Shown piece after piece: positions 25,928-34,938 of a DNA stretch of 64,000 bases. The position numbers and the translations under genes were made by a program. Source of the stretch: Aneurinibacillus soli (GTDB taxonomy: Bacteria; Bacillota; Bacilli; Aneurinibacillales; Aneurinibacillaceae); contig NZ_AP017312.1 in the NCBI RefSeq assembly GCF_002355375.1, positions 3,179,001 through 3,243,000 of the forward strand, written 5' to 3'. Below the pieces are notes generated by a model that saw only the letters and a program-made list of their open reading frames with translations, made no database searches and was not told the origin of the DNA. Each line of letters opens with the position of its first letter. Position 1 is the stretch's first letter.

Positions 25928-26947
25928 TTACTCCTCCTTTACGGCTTCAAATGCTACGGCATGAGCGATACACGGAATGCTCTCCCCCTGCTGGTAGCTT
26001 ACGGGACTGAACAGTGCGCCGGTCGCGCATACAAGCACACGTGTAAGCGTACCCGCTCGCAGTTGATTCATAATGTAGCTATATGTAACCACTGCACTGG
26101 ACGCGCAGCCACTTCCCCCTGAGAATACCGCCTGATCCGGCCGATAAATCATCAATCCACAGTCGTTATACACTGGCGACATATCATACGCCAGTTCTTT
26201 CATTTCGTCCTTAAAAATTGCGTAGCCAATCTTGCCCAAGTCTCCAGTTACAATAAGATCATAATCGTGTGGCACACGTCCGGTATCACGAAAATGTGTC
26301 GACATCGTATCCACCGCAGCTGGTACCATCGCCGTTCCCATATCAAACGGATCTTTAATGCCCATATCGACCACTTTACCGATTGTCGCATGGGTTATGC
26401 GCGGTCCGCTGCCGTCTTTTCCGACAACACCAGCACCCGCTCCCGTTACCGTCCACTGAGCATATTCCGGCTTCTGGCCACCGTATGCGGTCGGATAGCG
26501 GAATTGCTTCTCCGCTGTGCAGTTGTGACTGCTGCACGCCGCTACGACATAATGAGCGTAGCCCGCATCAACGAGCGCTGCACCGACAGACAACGTCTCC
26601 ATGGAAGTCGAACAGGCTCCAAACATGCCAAGTAGTGGAATATTGAGTTTACTGGCAGTAAAGTTTGATGAAATCGTCTGATTCAGCAAATCGCCCGCCA
26701 GCACGATATCAATTTCGCTCTGCAGTAAATTGCTTTTCTCGATGGCTGTCTCTACAGCCTGACACATCAGATGCCGCTCGGCTTTTTCCCATGATTTCTG
26801 CCCGGCGTACATATTATCATGAATATGATCGAACTCGGCAGCAAGCGGACCGTCTCCTTCTAGCGGACCGACCGCCACCGCGCTGCCAAGCAAGCGAATA
26901 TCCTGCTGGAACTGCCATGTCTGCCGCCCGCATCGCGGTTCGTTCAT
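25928..26947 (-). CDS. spoVAD: Stage V sporulation protein AD
   Basis: A 339-residue protein with a thiolase-like fold; SpoVAD binds dipicolinic acid on the spore inner membrane. Recognisable are [15 protein letters not shown] around the former thiolase cysteine position, [20 protein letters not shown] and [16 protein letters not shown]. It is in the operon between spoVAC and spoVAEB with tight spacing and GGGAGGAG as ribosome site. Confidence 0.95.
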   Translation of the reverse strand: MNEPRCGRQTWQFQQDIRLLGSAVAVGPLEGDGPLAAEFDHIHDNMYAGQKSWEKAERHLMCQAVETAIEKSNLLQSEIDIVLAGDLLNQTISSNFTASKLNIPLLGMFGACSTSMETLSVGAALVDAGYAHYVVAACSSHNCTAEKQFRYPTAYGGQKPEYAQWTVTGAGAGVVGKDGSGPRITHATIGKVVDMGIKDPFDMGTAMVPAAVDTMSTHFRDTGRVPHDYDLIVTGDLGKIGYAIFKDEMKELAYDMSPVYNDCGLMIYRPDQAVFSGGSGCASSAVVTYSYIMNQLRAGTLTRVLVCATGALFSPVSYQQGESIPCIAHAVAFEAVKEE

Positions 26948-26959
26948 GCTGTCTCCTCC

Positions 26960-27439
26960 CTACATTTTAATAATCAACCACTTCACAAGTGCGACAACCA
27001 GCGCGGAGACTACTCCGTATACGATCACACCGCCCGCCAGCTTGAACATGTTGCCCCCAACCCCGAGCACAAGCCCTTCCGTTCGGTGTTCAATCGCAGC
27101 GGATGACATAGAATTAGCAAACCCAGTCACTGGCACAGCCGAGCCAGCTCCAGCGAACTGGCCGAGCTTATCGTAGATGCCAAATCCCGTCAGAAGAACC
27201 GCCAGAAAAATCAAGGTCGCCACAGTCGGATTCCCTACTTCCTGCTTTGAGAAGCCAAACATGCTCATATAAAAATCAGAAACAACCTGACCGAATGCAC
27301 AGATAGCTCCCCCTACCAAAAATGCTTTTACGCAATTGCGTACGTACGGCGGCTTCGGCTTGTATTTAGCCGCCCGCTCGCTATATGCTTGCTGCGCTTT
27401 TGTAAGCCGGGCTTGCTGTCTTGTTTTTACGGTGGACAT
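26960..27439 (-). CDS. spoVAC: Stage V sporulation protein AC
   Basis: A 159-residue membrane protein with a basic N-terminal tail and about four hydrophobic segments, including QFAGAGSAVPVTGFANSM. SpoVAC is a mechanosensitive-type channel subunit for dipicolinate release in germination. The ATG follows AGGGAGGAGG. Confidence 0.95.
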   Translation of the reverse strand: MSTVKTRQQARLTKAQQAYSERAAKYKPKPPYVRNCVKAFLVGGAICAFGQVVSDFYMSMFGFSKQEVGNPTVATLIFLAVLLTGFGIYDKLGQFAGAGSAVPVTGFANSMSSAAIEHRTEGLVLGVGGNMFKLAGGVIVYGVVSALVVALVKWLIIKM

Positions 27440-27454
27440 AGGCGCCCTCCTCCC

Positions 27455-27880
27455 TTATTTGACGAAATATATCCAGTAAAAAAGTGAGCCGGTAACTTTC
27501 CCAAGTGCGAGCGCAAGGATGAATAAAGCTAAATACTCGTATACATACATGCGCTTAGCGAGAATCGGGATGACATTCAGTACTTCTGTCAAAGCTGCCG
27601 CCAAAAGACCAACAAAAATCCCCATGAACAAACCCGGTACAATCAGCCAGGCGGATGCAAGATGAAGTAGCGGACAAAACAACGTGAACAACGTAGAGCC
27701 TAGTGCCCCGAACACAACGGCCCACTGAAAATAAATCAAATGTGACGCGCACTTCGTAATCTGCACAAGGCGGGGGATTAATGAGAGTACCGTTAAAAAT
27801 GCTACAAACCCGCTACCAACGATCAACCCCCCAGACAGCCCAATCAGCGCCAGCAGCACGCTACTTGCCGCCGCGCTCAT
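27455..27880 (-). CDS. spoVAB: Stage V sporulation protein AB
   Basis: A 141-residue polytopic membrane protein with about four hydrophobic segments (LLALIGLSGGLIVGSGFVAF at the N-terminus). The start is placed at ATG 27880, which has GGGAGGAGAAC upstream and overlaps the end of spoVAA by 20 bases, implying coupled translation. Confidence 0.92.
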   Translation of the reverse strand: MSAAASSVLLALIGLSGGLIVGSGFVAFLTVLSLIPRLVQITKCASHLIYFQWAVVFGALGSTLFTLFCPLLHLASAWLIVPGLFMGIFVGLLAAALTEVLNVIPILAKRMYVYEYLALFILALALGKVTGSLFYWIYFVK

Positions 27881-28490
27881 GCTGTTCTCCTCCCGGTGTT
27901 TCATGTGTCAGCACATAGTCGTCCAGATTTTGCTGATACAAAAACATTTCCAATTCGAGTGGGCTCGGCTCCTCGTTGAAACGCTTGCGGAACAAATGAT
28001 TAAAAAACAAAATCATCCCCGCCCCCACCCCAATCGAATACGGAATCTGGAGAATGAACGGATGTGCATTCTTATGTCCGGTCACCAGTTCATACACACG
28101 CTGGTGCACCTCTTGCATGCTTACATCGGTGTGAAAATTCATAATCGCCAGCGCGGAACCGATGAACAGTACGAGCCAGACAAAGGCAACCAGCAAAAGA
28201 CTTGCTGGACGTTTCGGAATTTCAATCTCGACAAGCATCTGTCCTGCGCCGATGCCGTGCACATCCGCATCCGGCATAACCGCTCGCACCGCACGAATTA
28301 CATGCATCATATCCACCACATAGCGATTGCCATCTTCTATGCGAAGCACATGAAGCACTGCATCCTGAATCACCGATTCATACGGACTGTCTGTCAGAAC
28401 ATCCGCGATATCCCCAACACGCAGCGTAGTTCCAGGCGGTTGCTTGATTTTACCTTTTAACTTTACATACACATGGGTGAGGTCAGCCAT
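27861..28490 (-). CDS. spoVAA: Stage V sporulation protein AA
   Basis: A 209-residue protein with a soluble N-terminal domain (VYVKLKGKIKQPPGTTLRV, KDIADV-like) and two membrane segments in the C-terminal half. It is the first gene of the spoVA operon. The ATG at 28490 follows AAGGAGGGAAGG. A sigma-G-like promoter lies 24-53 bases upstream, fitting forespore expression. Confidence 0.93.
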   Translation of the reverse strand: MADLTHVYVKLKGKIKQPPGTTLRVGDIADVLTDSPYESVIQDAVLHVLRIEDGNRYVVDMMHVIRAVRAVMPDADVHGIGAGQMLVEIEIPKRPASLLLVAFVWLVLFIGSALAIMNFHTDVSMQEVHQRVYELVTGHKNAHPFILQIPYSIGVGAGMILFFNHLFRKRFNEEPSPLELEMFLYQQNLDDYVLTHETPGGEQHERGGK

Positions 28491-28513
28491 ATCCTTCCCT
28501 CCTTGCATACGGA

Positions 28514-28543
28514 TAGTATTTGTCAGTAGAAAGTCCGGTATGC
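28514..28543 (-). promoter_or_regulatory. Candidate sigma-G/sigma-F promoter of the spoVA operon
   Basis: On the minus strand GCATA, 18 bases, AATACTA: fits the forespore pattern GHATR / CATNHTA at all but one position. Confidence 0.5.
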
Positions 28544-28551
28544 GAGCATAG

Positions 28552-28590
28552 AAAAAGACCAGAGCGAGTTATTTCTCGATCTGGTCTTTC
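28552..28590 (-). terminator. Terminator overlapping the 3' end of sigF
   Basis: On the minus strand AAAGACCAGATCGAG pairs with CTCGCTCTGGTCTTT, followed by TTCT. The left arm is inside the last sigF codons, so coding and termination are overlaid. Confidence 0.85.
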
Positions 28591-29330
28591 ATGACACGCA
28601 GTATTTTTTTCTCTAGTCGTGATACCTGAACTTGTGAAATGCCCAGGCGTTCCGCTACCTCAGACTGTGTCTGGTCCTTGTAGTAGCGCAAGTATACGAT
28701 TAGCTGCTCCCGCTCGCCAAGGCGGGCGATTGCTTCGCGGAGAGCGATCCGGTCGAACCATTTTTCTTCATCCTTGTCCGCGATCTGATCCATCAGCGTA
28801 ATCGGGTCGCCATCATTCTCGAAGACCGTCTCGTGAATAGACGATGGCGCACGATTCGCTTCCTGGGCATACACCACTTCTTCCGGAGTAATCTCAAGTA
28901 CTTCCGCGATTTCACTCACGGTTGGCAGGCGTCCCATCGTCTTGGACAATTCATCCCGAGTACGCCGTACTTTATTGGCGATCTCTTTTAAGGAGCGGCT
29001 CACCTTCACCGTCCCGTCATCTCGCAGGAAGCGCTGAATTTCACCGATGATCATCGGTACCGCGTACGTGGAAAATTTGACATCGAATTTTAAATCAAAT
29101 TTATCAATCGCTTTCAGCAATCCGATGCAACCGATCTGAAATAAATCGTCTGCTTCATAGCCACGGTTTAAAAAACGCTGAACGACTGACCATACCAGAC
29201 GAATGTTGCAATTTACCAATGTATCTCGTGCTGCTGTATCTCCCGCCTGACTTGCCGCAAGCAATCGTTTGACCTCTTGATCGGACAGATAAGAATGGTT
29301 GGCATTACGTACATTGGTCTCCATCGGCAT
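28569..29330 (-). CDS. sigF: RNA polymerase sporulation sigma factor SigF
   Basis: A 253-residue sigma-70 family factor, the first forespore-specific sigma. Region 2 contains GYEADDLFQIGCIGLLKAID and FDVKFSTYAVPMIIGEIQRF (shown in part); region 3 follows with LPTVSEIAEVLEITPEEV; the region 4 HTH is QSEVAERLGISQVQVSRLEK. It is held inactive by SpoIIAB, encoded immediately upstream (5 bases apart). The ATG follows TTAGGAGAC. Confidence 0.97.
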   Translation of the reverse strand: MPMETNVRNANHSYLSDQEVKRLLAASQAGDTAARDTLVNCNIRLVWSVVQRFLNRGYEADDLFQIGCIGLLKAIDKFDLKFDVKFSTYAVPMIIGEIQRFLRDDGTVKVSRSLKEIANKVRRTRDELSKTMGRLPTVSEIAEVLEITPEEVVYAQEANRAPSSIHETVFENDGDPITLMDQIADKDEEKWFDRIALREAIARLGEREQLIVYLRYYKDQTQSEVAERLGISQVQVSRLEKKILRVMKDQIEK

Positions 29331-29335
29331 GTCTC

Positions 29336-29791
29336 CTAATTGCAGAGCGCTTCATTCTTGGCTAGATATTTCACCAGTCGAATTCGTGTGCCCCGATTGA
29401 TCTCGCTCTCCACTTCCATCGCGTCCATGAAACTCTCCATAATCGTAAAACCCATTCCAGAACGCTCCAATTCTGGCTTGGTCGTAAACAGCGGCTGACG
29501 GGCTTCCTCCATATCCACGATGCCAATGCCCTGATCTTCAATCAGAATCTCAATCGCAGACGGGGTGTACGTCGTCTCAATCACGACTGTTCCGGTTTCA
29601 TCCCCTTCATAGCCATGAATAATCGAATTCGTCACCGCTTCCGACACAACGGTTTTGATCTCCTCCACCTCTTCAAGCGTCAGAGGCAAACGGGCGAGAA
29701 ATGTAGCCACGGTAATGCGGGCGAACCCTTCATTCTCGCTGCGCGCCGCAAATGACAGGCGCATGAAGTTGTTTTCGCTTTTGCCAAGCAT
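29336..29791 (-). CDS. spoIIAB: Anti-sigma F factor and kinase SpoIIAB
   Basis: A 151-residue GHKL-fold kinase. N-box [12 protein letters not shown], then [12 protein letters not shown] and the lid/glycine region [15 protein letters not shown]. It binds SigF and phosphorylates SpoIIAA. The start codon overlaps the spoIIAA stop by one base, consistent with coupled translation. Confidence 0.97.
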   Translation of the reverse strand: MLGKSENNFMRLSFAARSENEGFARITVATFLARLPLTLEEVEEIKTVVSEAVTNSIIHGYEGDETGTVVIETTYTPSAIEILIEDQGIGIVDMEEARQPLFTTKPELERSGMGFTIMESFMDAMEVESEINRGTRIRLVKYLAKNEALCN

Positions 29792-30141
29792 TATGCCACC
29801 TCCCAGGCAAGGAGCGCTTCATGTTCAGACTCCTTGATCTTCAAAATTTTGAACAGACCAGACAATTCAAACATGCGATACATAACCGGACTGAGTGAGC
29901 AGACCATCATGTCGCCCCCACGCGCATTCATCTGCTTGTAGCGCCCAAGAATCACGCCAAGTCCAGAGCTGTCCATAAAATGCAGGTTCTCTAAACTCAG
30001 CAGCAGATGGCTAACCGGATTCCGCATGATGTCATCCTCCAATTTGTGGCGGAGGAGCTCAGCTGTGTGATGATCGAGTTCTCCTTCCAGGCGCACAATC
30101 AGCACATCCTCCACACATTCCGTATCCACTCGCAAACTCAC
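29791..30141 (-). CDS. spoIIAA: Anti-anti-sigma F factor SpoIIAA
   Basis: A 116-residue STAS-domain protein. [18 protein letters not shown] and the phosphoserine site [17 protein letters not shown] are nearly identical to B. subtilis. The start is set at GTG 30141 (GTG AGT TTG) because AAAGGAG lies upstream and the N-terminus then aligns with known SpoIIAA; the longer open frame to 30255 runs into the dacF terminator region and is not credible. Sporulation control upstream by SigH is expected from the family; only a weak candidate site is visible. Confidence 0.95.
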   Translation of the reverse strand: MSLRVDTECVEDVLIVRLEGELDHHTAELLRHKLEDDIMRNPVSHLLLSLENLHFMDSSGLGVILGRYKQMNARGGDMMVCSLSPVMYRMFELSGLFKILKIKESEHEALLAWEVA

Positions 30142-30222
30142 ACTAACCCACTCCTTTACTCGTTGTGATACAGGGGATTTCTCCTCTTCTTCCTGCAATC
30201 CCTGCCCGTCGACAAAACTAGA

Positions 30223-30262
30223 AAAAAACCGGGAATGTATGACAAATTTCGCCACATTCCCG
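30223..30262 (-). terminator. Terminator after dacF
   Basis: On the minus strand CGGGAATGT pairs with ACATTCCCG, followed by GTTTTTTT. It limits read-through from dacF into spoIIAA. Confidence 0.85.
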
Positions 30263-30272
30263 ATTTATTTTC

Positions 30273-31466
30273 TTACGCGCCGCCGAACATTTTGCGAGTC
30301 GTCCGCTTCATCAGCTCCCACCAGCTTGCTTTTTCAATCGTCTCGGCTGCGACTAGATCGACCTTACTGAGCGTTTTGCCGTCCTTCTTAATAAGAAGTT
30401 CACCCAGCTTTACACCCTTTGTGATCGGAGCAGGCAATGTTTCCGGCATGTTAATCACTTTTTCGTACTGCTCTGGTTTCTCACCTTTTTTAACCAGCAT
30501 GCTAAAGCGATACGGTACGAGAATGTTAACCTGTTCTTTCATACCTTTTTCCACCGGAACGGTGCGCACAACTTGATGATCCTTATACAGCGGCTGGCTG
30601 TCGTACTGATTGAAGGCATAATCAAGCATTGAGCTTACTTCCTGATTGCGCGTCTTGGAATCCGGCTCACCCATGACAACAGCTATAACACGCATATTGC
30701 CGCGCTTCGCTGTGGCAGTCAGGCAGTATTTCGCTTCAGACGTATAACCGGTTTTCAGGCCATCTGCTCCCGCATAGAAGCGGACGAGCCGATTCGTATT
30801 GACGAGCCAGAACGGTTTTTTGGAACCCTTGCGTAGATAGTCCTGATACAGCCCGGTATATTTCGTAATTTCTTCATGCTTTAAAAGTTCACGCGACATA
30901 AGTGCAATGTCATGGGCGGATGAAACATGGCCCGCAATCGGTAACCCGTTCGGATTTAGAAATGTCGTATCATCCATTCCAAGCTCTTTGGCGCGTTGAT
31001 TCATTTTTTTCACGAATGCCTGCTCGGTACCGGCTAGGTGCTCGGCTATGGCGACCGATGCGTCGTTACCAGATGCAAGGGCGATGCCTTTGAGCATTTC
31101 ATCGACTGACATCTCTTCTCCTGGTTCAAGAAAAATTTGCGAACCGCCCATCGAAGCGGCGTATTCGCTCGTGCGTACCTTGTCCGTCAGTTTTAATTCG
31201 CCGCGATCCATCGCTTCCATAGCAAGCAACATAGTCATCACTTTAGTAATGCTCGCAGGTGGAAGTGGCTTATGGCCGTTTTTTTCATATAAAATCGTAC
31301 CGGTATCCCGGTCGATCAACACAGCCGACATGGCATTCGGTGCGATATCTGTGTTCTGCCCCTCTTTTGGCGGCGCTGCTTTTTCTTTTCCCTTTTCCTG
31401 TGCAAAGCCAATAGCAGGTGACAACATTAATGCAATGGATAAAAGAACTCCAGCTACTTTTTTCAT
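30273..31466 (-). CDS. dacF: D-alanyl-D-alanine carboxypeptidase DacF (sporulation PBP)
   Basis: A 397-residue low-molecular-weight PBP. A signal peptide (KKVAGVLLSIALMLSPAIGF then AQ) precedes the penicillin-binding domain with S72-x-x-K75 in PASITKVM, the SxN motif ASGNDAS and the KTG motif GLKTGYTSE; the C-terminal domain is of the PBP5 type. It trims peptide stems of cortex or wall in the forespore. The start is ATG 31466 with GGAGGGG; an open frame continuing to 31703 comes from the neighbouring repeat and is not part of the gene. Confidence 0.94.
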   Translation of the reverse strand: MKKVAGVLLSIALMLSPAIGFAQEKGKEKAAPPKEGQNTDIAPNAMSAVLIDRDTGTILYEKNGHKPLPPASITKVMTMLLAMEAMDRGELKLTDKVRTSEYAASMGGSQIFLEPGEEMSVDEMLKGIALASGNDASVAIAEHLAGTEQAFVKKMNQRAKELGMDDTTFLNPNGLPIAGHVSSAHDIALMSRELLKHEEITKYTGLYQDYLRKGSKKPFWLVNTNRLVRFYAGADGLKTGYTSEAKYCLTATAKRGNMRVIAVVMGEPDSKTRNQEVSSMLDYAFNQYDSQPLYKDHQVVRTVPVEKGMKEQVNILVPYRFSMLVKKGEKPEQYEKVINMPETLPAPITKGVKLGELLIKKDGKTLSKVDLVAAETIEKASWWELMKRTTRKMFGGA

Positions 31467-31568
31467 GCGATAGACCCCTCCAGTGATTACTCTCTTCACC
31501 AGTGTGGCCCGAAGGAATGGAATTATATACCTAAAAAAGCATGAGGTAGCATTTTGTTTTTTATGGAG

Positions 31569-31807
31569 TCGACAACGTCTGGTGGGGGGAGTAGAGAAGA
31601 GAGAAGCCGTTCGCTCGGGTACGCTTTGCAGGGAAGTACAGACTGTCCGCTCCAGGAGCCCGGCGAACTCGCCCGCAAAAGAGGTCCTACGATGAACTTT
31701 CACGGAAGGATTGCGGGCAAAATCCCGTTCGTCGTTCTCCTTCCGCTAAGAAGTCGCGTACAAGCGCTCTCTTACTTCTCTCTTCTCTCCTCCCAGCAAC
31801 GTTTCGA
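31569..31807 (+). repeat. Long-palindrome repeat, subfamily B, solo copy R5
   Basis: Ends TCGACAACGT and ACGTTTCGA (inexact) are inverted; purine-rich arm GGGAGTAGAGAAGAGAGAAG faces CTTCTCTCTTCTCTCC. Conserved centre GGCGAACTCGCCCGCAA against TTGCGGGCAAAATCCCGTTCG (in part). It sits between dacF and the MBOAT gene, which diverge. Confidence 0.85.
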
Positions 31808-31911
31808 TTCAAAAAAAAGAAAAACTATTGCTTTCTCATTTCGATTTTCTTTATATTTAAAGGATGGCTTCTATAGTATTAGATTTAATCTGATAGAAAC
31901 AGGTGATACGT

Positions 31912-33315
31912 TTGGTTTTCAGCAGTCCGATCTTCTTGTTCTTTTTCCTACCTCTAGCGCTGTTCTGCTATTTTTTCTCGCCGTGGCGCCTGAAGAATGT
32001 TGTCCTTCTTTTATTTAGTCTTGTATTTTACGCATGGGGCGAGCCGATGTATGTGTTCCTTATGCTATTTTCCATTCTCATGAACTACGTATACGGCATT
32101 TATATCGAAAAATATTTTGAACAAACAAGAAAGAAAAAAGCGATTTTATTCATTGCGATTGTGAGCAATACAGCGCTGCTTGGCTATTATAAATACATTA
32201 ACTTTTTCGTAGACCTAGTCAATCAGTTGTTTCATACCGCTTATCATGTCAAGTCAGTGCCGCTCCCGATCGGGATTTCGTTCTACACGTTCCATGCCAT
32301 GAGCTACGTTGTAGATGTATACCGAAGCCGTAATTCTCAGAAAAACTTGTTTAATCTGGCGCTCTATATTACGCTATTTCCTCAGCTTGTGGCAGGACCA
32401 ATTATTCGCTATCACATCATTGAGCATCAACTGCGTGAGCGCAAATTACGGCTCGATCAGTTCGCAGACGGGATTCGAGTCTTCATCATTGGCCTGGCGA
32501 AAAAAGTGCTGATCGCCAATCAGATGGGCATAATCGCGGACAAGATTTTTACCCAGCCGACTGATAACATGAGCACGCTGCTTGCCTGGGTTGGTATTCT
32601 GGCGTATACGCTGCAAATTTATTTCGATTTCTCTGGCTACAGCCAGATGGCGATCGGGCTCGGTAAAATGTTCGGTTTTGAATTCCCGATCAACTTTAAC
32701 TTTCCGTACATCTCGCGCTCTGTCTCTGAATTTTGGCGGCGCTGGCACATGACACTTGGACAGTGGTTCCGGGATTATGTATACATTCCGCTCGGTGGCG
32801 GGCGGGTGGCAACCTGGAAGGTGTACCGTAATTTGTTCATCGTGTGGATGCTTACGGGGTTCTGGCACGGAGCGAGTTGGACGTTTATTGCGTGGGGCTT
32901 GTATTACGGCATTCTCATCTCTCTTGAGAAAGCTGGACTTGAAAAAATACTCGCAAAATGCTGGATGCCTGTACAGCACCTGTATGTGCTTATGATCGTG
33001 ATGATCGGCTGGGTGTTTTTCCGGGCTGATAATTTTCCGTATGCGGCCTCGTATATTCAGGCAATGTTCGGACTTCGTAGCGGGCCTTTGGTGGACGAGC
33101 AAGGATTGTTTTATATCATTCAGTACAGCCCATACTTCATCGCTGCGATCATCGGCTCGATGCCGTTTTTCGACTGGATCAAAGCGAAGCTCGTATCATA
33201 CAAAGGGGCTGTCTATGGAGTCGTGTCGTACGTATTTTATTTCGGTCTCTTTTTTGAAACAATTTTTTATCTGGTGACATCAACGTACAATCCATTTATT
33301 TATTTCCGCTTCTAA
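31912..33315 (+). CDS. MBOAT-family O-acyltransferase (AlgI/DltB-like)
   Basis: A 467-residue polytopic membrane enzyme with ten or more hydrophobic segments. The family core is clear: SISRSV-type region SVSEFWRRWHMTLGQWFRDY and the catalytic histidine in MLTGFWHGASWTFIAWGLYY. Such proteins move acyl groups across the membrane to extracellular polysaccharides. I chose the TTG at 31912, giving the usual N-terminus VFSSPIFLFFFLPL, with AGGTGA upstream; a GTG three codons earlier overlaps that ribosome site. It is followed after 10 bases by its probable partner, a DHHW protein. Confidence 0.93.
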   Translation: MVFSSPIFLFFFLPLALFCYFFSPWRLKNVVLLLFSLVFYAWGEPMYVFLMLFSILMNYVYGIYIEKYFEQTRKKKAILFIAIVSNTALLGYYKYINFFVDLVNQLFHTAYHVKSVPLPIGISFYTFHAMSYVVDVYRSRNSQKNLFNLALYITLFPQLVAGPIIRYHIIEHQLRERKLRLDQFADGIRVFIIGLAKKVLIANQMGIIADKIFTQPTDNMSTLLAWVGILAYTLQIYFDFSGYSQMAIGLGKMFGFEFPINFNFPYISRSVSEFWRRWHMTLGQWFRDYVYIPLGGGRVATWKVYRNLFIVWMLTGFWHGASWTFIAWGLYYGILISLEKAGLEKILAKCWMPVQHLYVLMIVMIGWVFFRADNFPYAASYIQAMFGLRSGPLVDEQGLFYIIQYSPYFIAAIIGSMPFFDWIKAKLVSYKGAVYGVVSYVFYFGLFFETIFYLVTSTYNPFIYFRF

Positions 33316-33325
33316 GGAGTCTGTT

Positions 33326-34534
33326 ATGTCAACGAAACTATTTTCGATTTGCTTTGTTGCTACCTTTTTACTGATCATTTTTGGAATCGGCCTAGCCAGC
33401 ATTATAAAACCAGATATCGAAAGGTCTTATACAGAAGCCAGGAAACTCCAGCAGTTGCCGACGTTTTCTGAGCAGTCTTTTCAATCCGGTGATTATTTTC
33501 GTGATATGGCGGCCTATACGAGCGATCAACTGGCCTGGCGTGATAACTTTGTCAAACTTTACGACCGACAGCAGCTCCTCACGCCTCTGCATGCCACCGT
33601 TGTAAACAATACCGTTGTAGTCGATCATACATGGTTGCTGGAAAAACCAACGGATCGCTTCCATAAAGAGCTGATGGATAATGCACTGGCAGGGATTCGC
33701 TATCTGCACAAAGTCGTTAAACCAAATAACACAAAAATCTATTACGCATCTTTGCCGTATCCCGTGCTAAATCTTCGGGAGCTGTACCCGTCTTATTTGC
33801 GCTTTCGTGCACCGGCTGAGAACAAAAAATACTTTCTGAGTGAATTGAACAAAGACGGCATTCACGTTATCGATGTGGCGCCGCGTTTTGCACAAATTCC
33901 TGCGAAAGAACGGGAGACGATGTATTTCCATACCGATCATCACTGGAATATAAAAGGCGCCTTTACGGCTTACCAGATGATTATCGAGGATTTAAACAAA
34001 GCAGGTGTGCTTCATCAATCCCCTCCACTTACCGACAACGATATTACCAAAACGCAGGTGCCACCGGGCAAATTTGTCGGAAGCTGGAACCGTCAGCTTA
34101 ATATGCTCATTGATGACAAAGTAGACCGCCCGTGGATTTACAAGCCGAAAGACGGCTTTCCATTTGATCAAGTGCGAGTCGTAGCGATGAACGGAAAAAC
34201 ATACACCAAACTTGACGATGTCTACGGCGCAGGTACGTCTACACCACCGTATCAGTATTCGACCGTGTATACGAACGACCATGATCTGATGGAGTTTGAA
34301 AACAAACAAGCAAACAATAAGCTGCGTGTACTCATTTTCAAAGACTCGTATGCGAACGCAATGCTCCCGTTTGTCGCAAGTCATTTCTATCAAACGCAAG
34401 TTTTGGATTTGCGCTATAAAGGCGACCAATTTAATCTTGAAAGCTACCTGAAGTCGTATAAGCCGAATGTGGTTCTGTTTTTGTTCCATGACAGTAACCT
34501 GACAACCCCGGCGTATCCGTTTTTCAAGCAGTAA
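33326..34534 (+). CDS. DHHW-family protein (AlgJ/AlgX-like partner of the acyltransferase)
   Basis: A 402-residue protein with one N-terminal membrane anchor and an SGNH-hydrolase-like extracytoplasmic domain. The signature FHTDHHWNIKGAFTAY is intact and a second conserved block FKDSYANAMLPFV supplies the likely serine. In alginate-type systems such proteins transfer acetyl groups delivered by the MBOAT partner to polymer. TAAGGAG precedes the ATG. No polymer synthase is nearby, so the acceptor is unknown. Confidence 0.9.
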   Translation: MSTKLFSICFVATFLLIIFGIGLASIIKPDIERSYTEARKLQQLPTFSEQSFQSGDYFRDMAAYTSDQLAWRDNFVKLYDRQQLLTPLHATVVNNTVVVDHTWLLEKPTDRFHKELMDNALAGIRYLHKVVKPNNTKIYYASLPYPVLNLRELYPSYLRFRAPAENKKYFLSELNKDGIHVIDVAPRFAQIPAKERETMYFHTDHHWNIKGAFTAYQMIIEDLNKAGVLHQSPPLTDNDITKTQVPPGKFVGSWNRQLNMLIDDKVDRPWIYKPKDGFPFDQVRVVAMNGKTYTKLDDVYGAGTSTPPYQYSTVYTNDHDLMEFENKQANNKLRVLIFKDSYANAMLPFVASHFYQTQVLDLRYKGDQFNLESYLKSYKPNVVLFLFHDSNLTTPAYPFFKQ

Positions 34535-34570
34535 AATATAGCAACTAATTTTTCTTGATGGAGGTGGTCT

Positions 34571-34804
34571 CCAAAGTGTGGTGGAGGAGCAGGATCGGGC
34601 GGGGCCTCGTCACTTCGGTACGCTCGCTATGAAGTAGAGACCGTTCTCTCCAGGTGCCAGGCGAACTCGCCCACAAAAGAGGACCCACGATGTATTCGCA
34701 TCGAAGTATTGTGGGCAAAAGCCCGTTCGCCTGTCCCCTTCCGCTGGGAGGTCGCGTACAGACGTTCCGTTGCCCCGCCCGATCTCGCTCTCGACACCGT
34801 TTGG
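34571..34804 (+). repeat. Long-palindrome repeat, subfamily A, copy R6
   Basis: CCAAAGTGTGGTGGAGGAGC at the left and CACCGTTTGG at the right; arms GATCGGGCGGGG and CCCCGCCCGATC; central GGCGAACTCGCCCACAA against TTGTGGGCAAAAGCCCGTTCGCC (in part). It is the left half of a composite unit split by the IS at 34862. Confidence 0.85.
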
Positions 34805-34938
34805 ATAAACATCATCAAGCAATATCAAGAGGCCAAGCTTTGCTATACAGCTAAAAAATTAGGCTCTGTTAAATTTTATTGTTGATTTTTAATAAAATGA
34901 TAGGGGAACTCTAAATAGCTTAGGGTTTCCCTTATGAA

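Noticed and set aside
30142-30255. SpoIIAA with a 38-residue N-terminal extension
   Set aside because: It reads into the dacF terminator, and the GTG at 30141 gives the family-standard N-terminus and has a ribosome site.
31467-31703. N-terminal extension of DacF by 79 residues
   Set aside because: The extension is translated palindrome sequence; a signal peptide with a good ribosome site starts at 31466.
32446-33102. A 218-codon frame antisense to the MBOAT gene
   Set aside because: It lies entirely opposite a well-supported membrane protein gene, is histidine/arginine-rich, and has no ribosome site.
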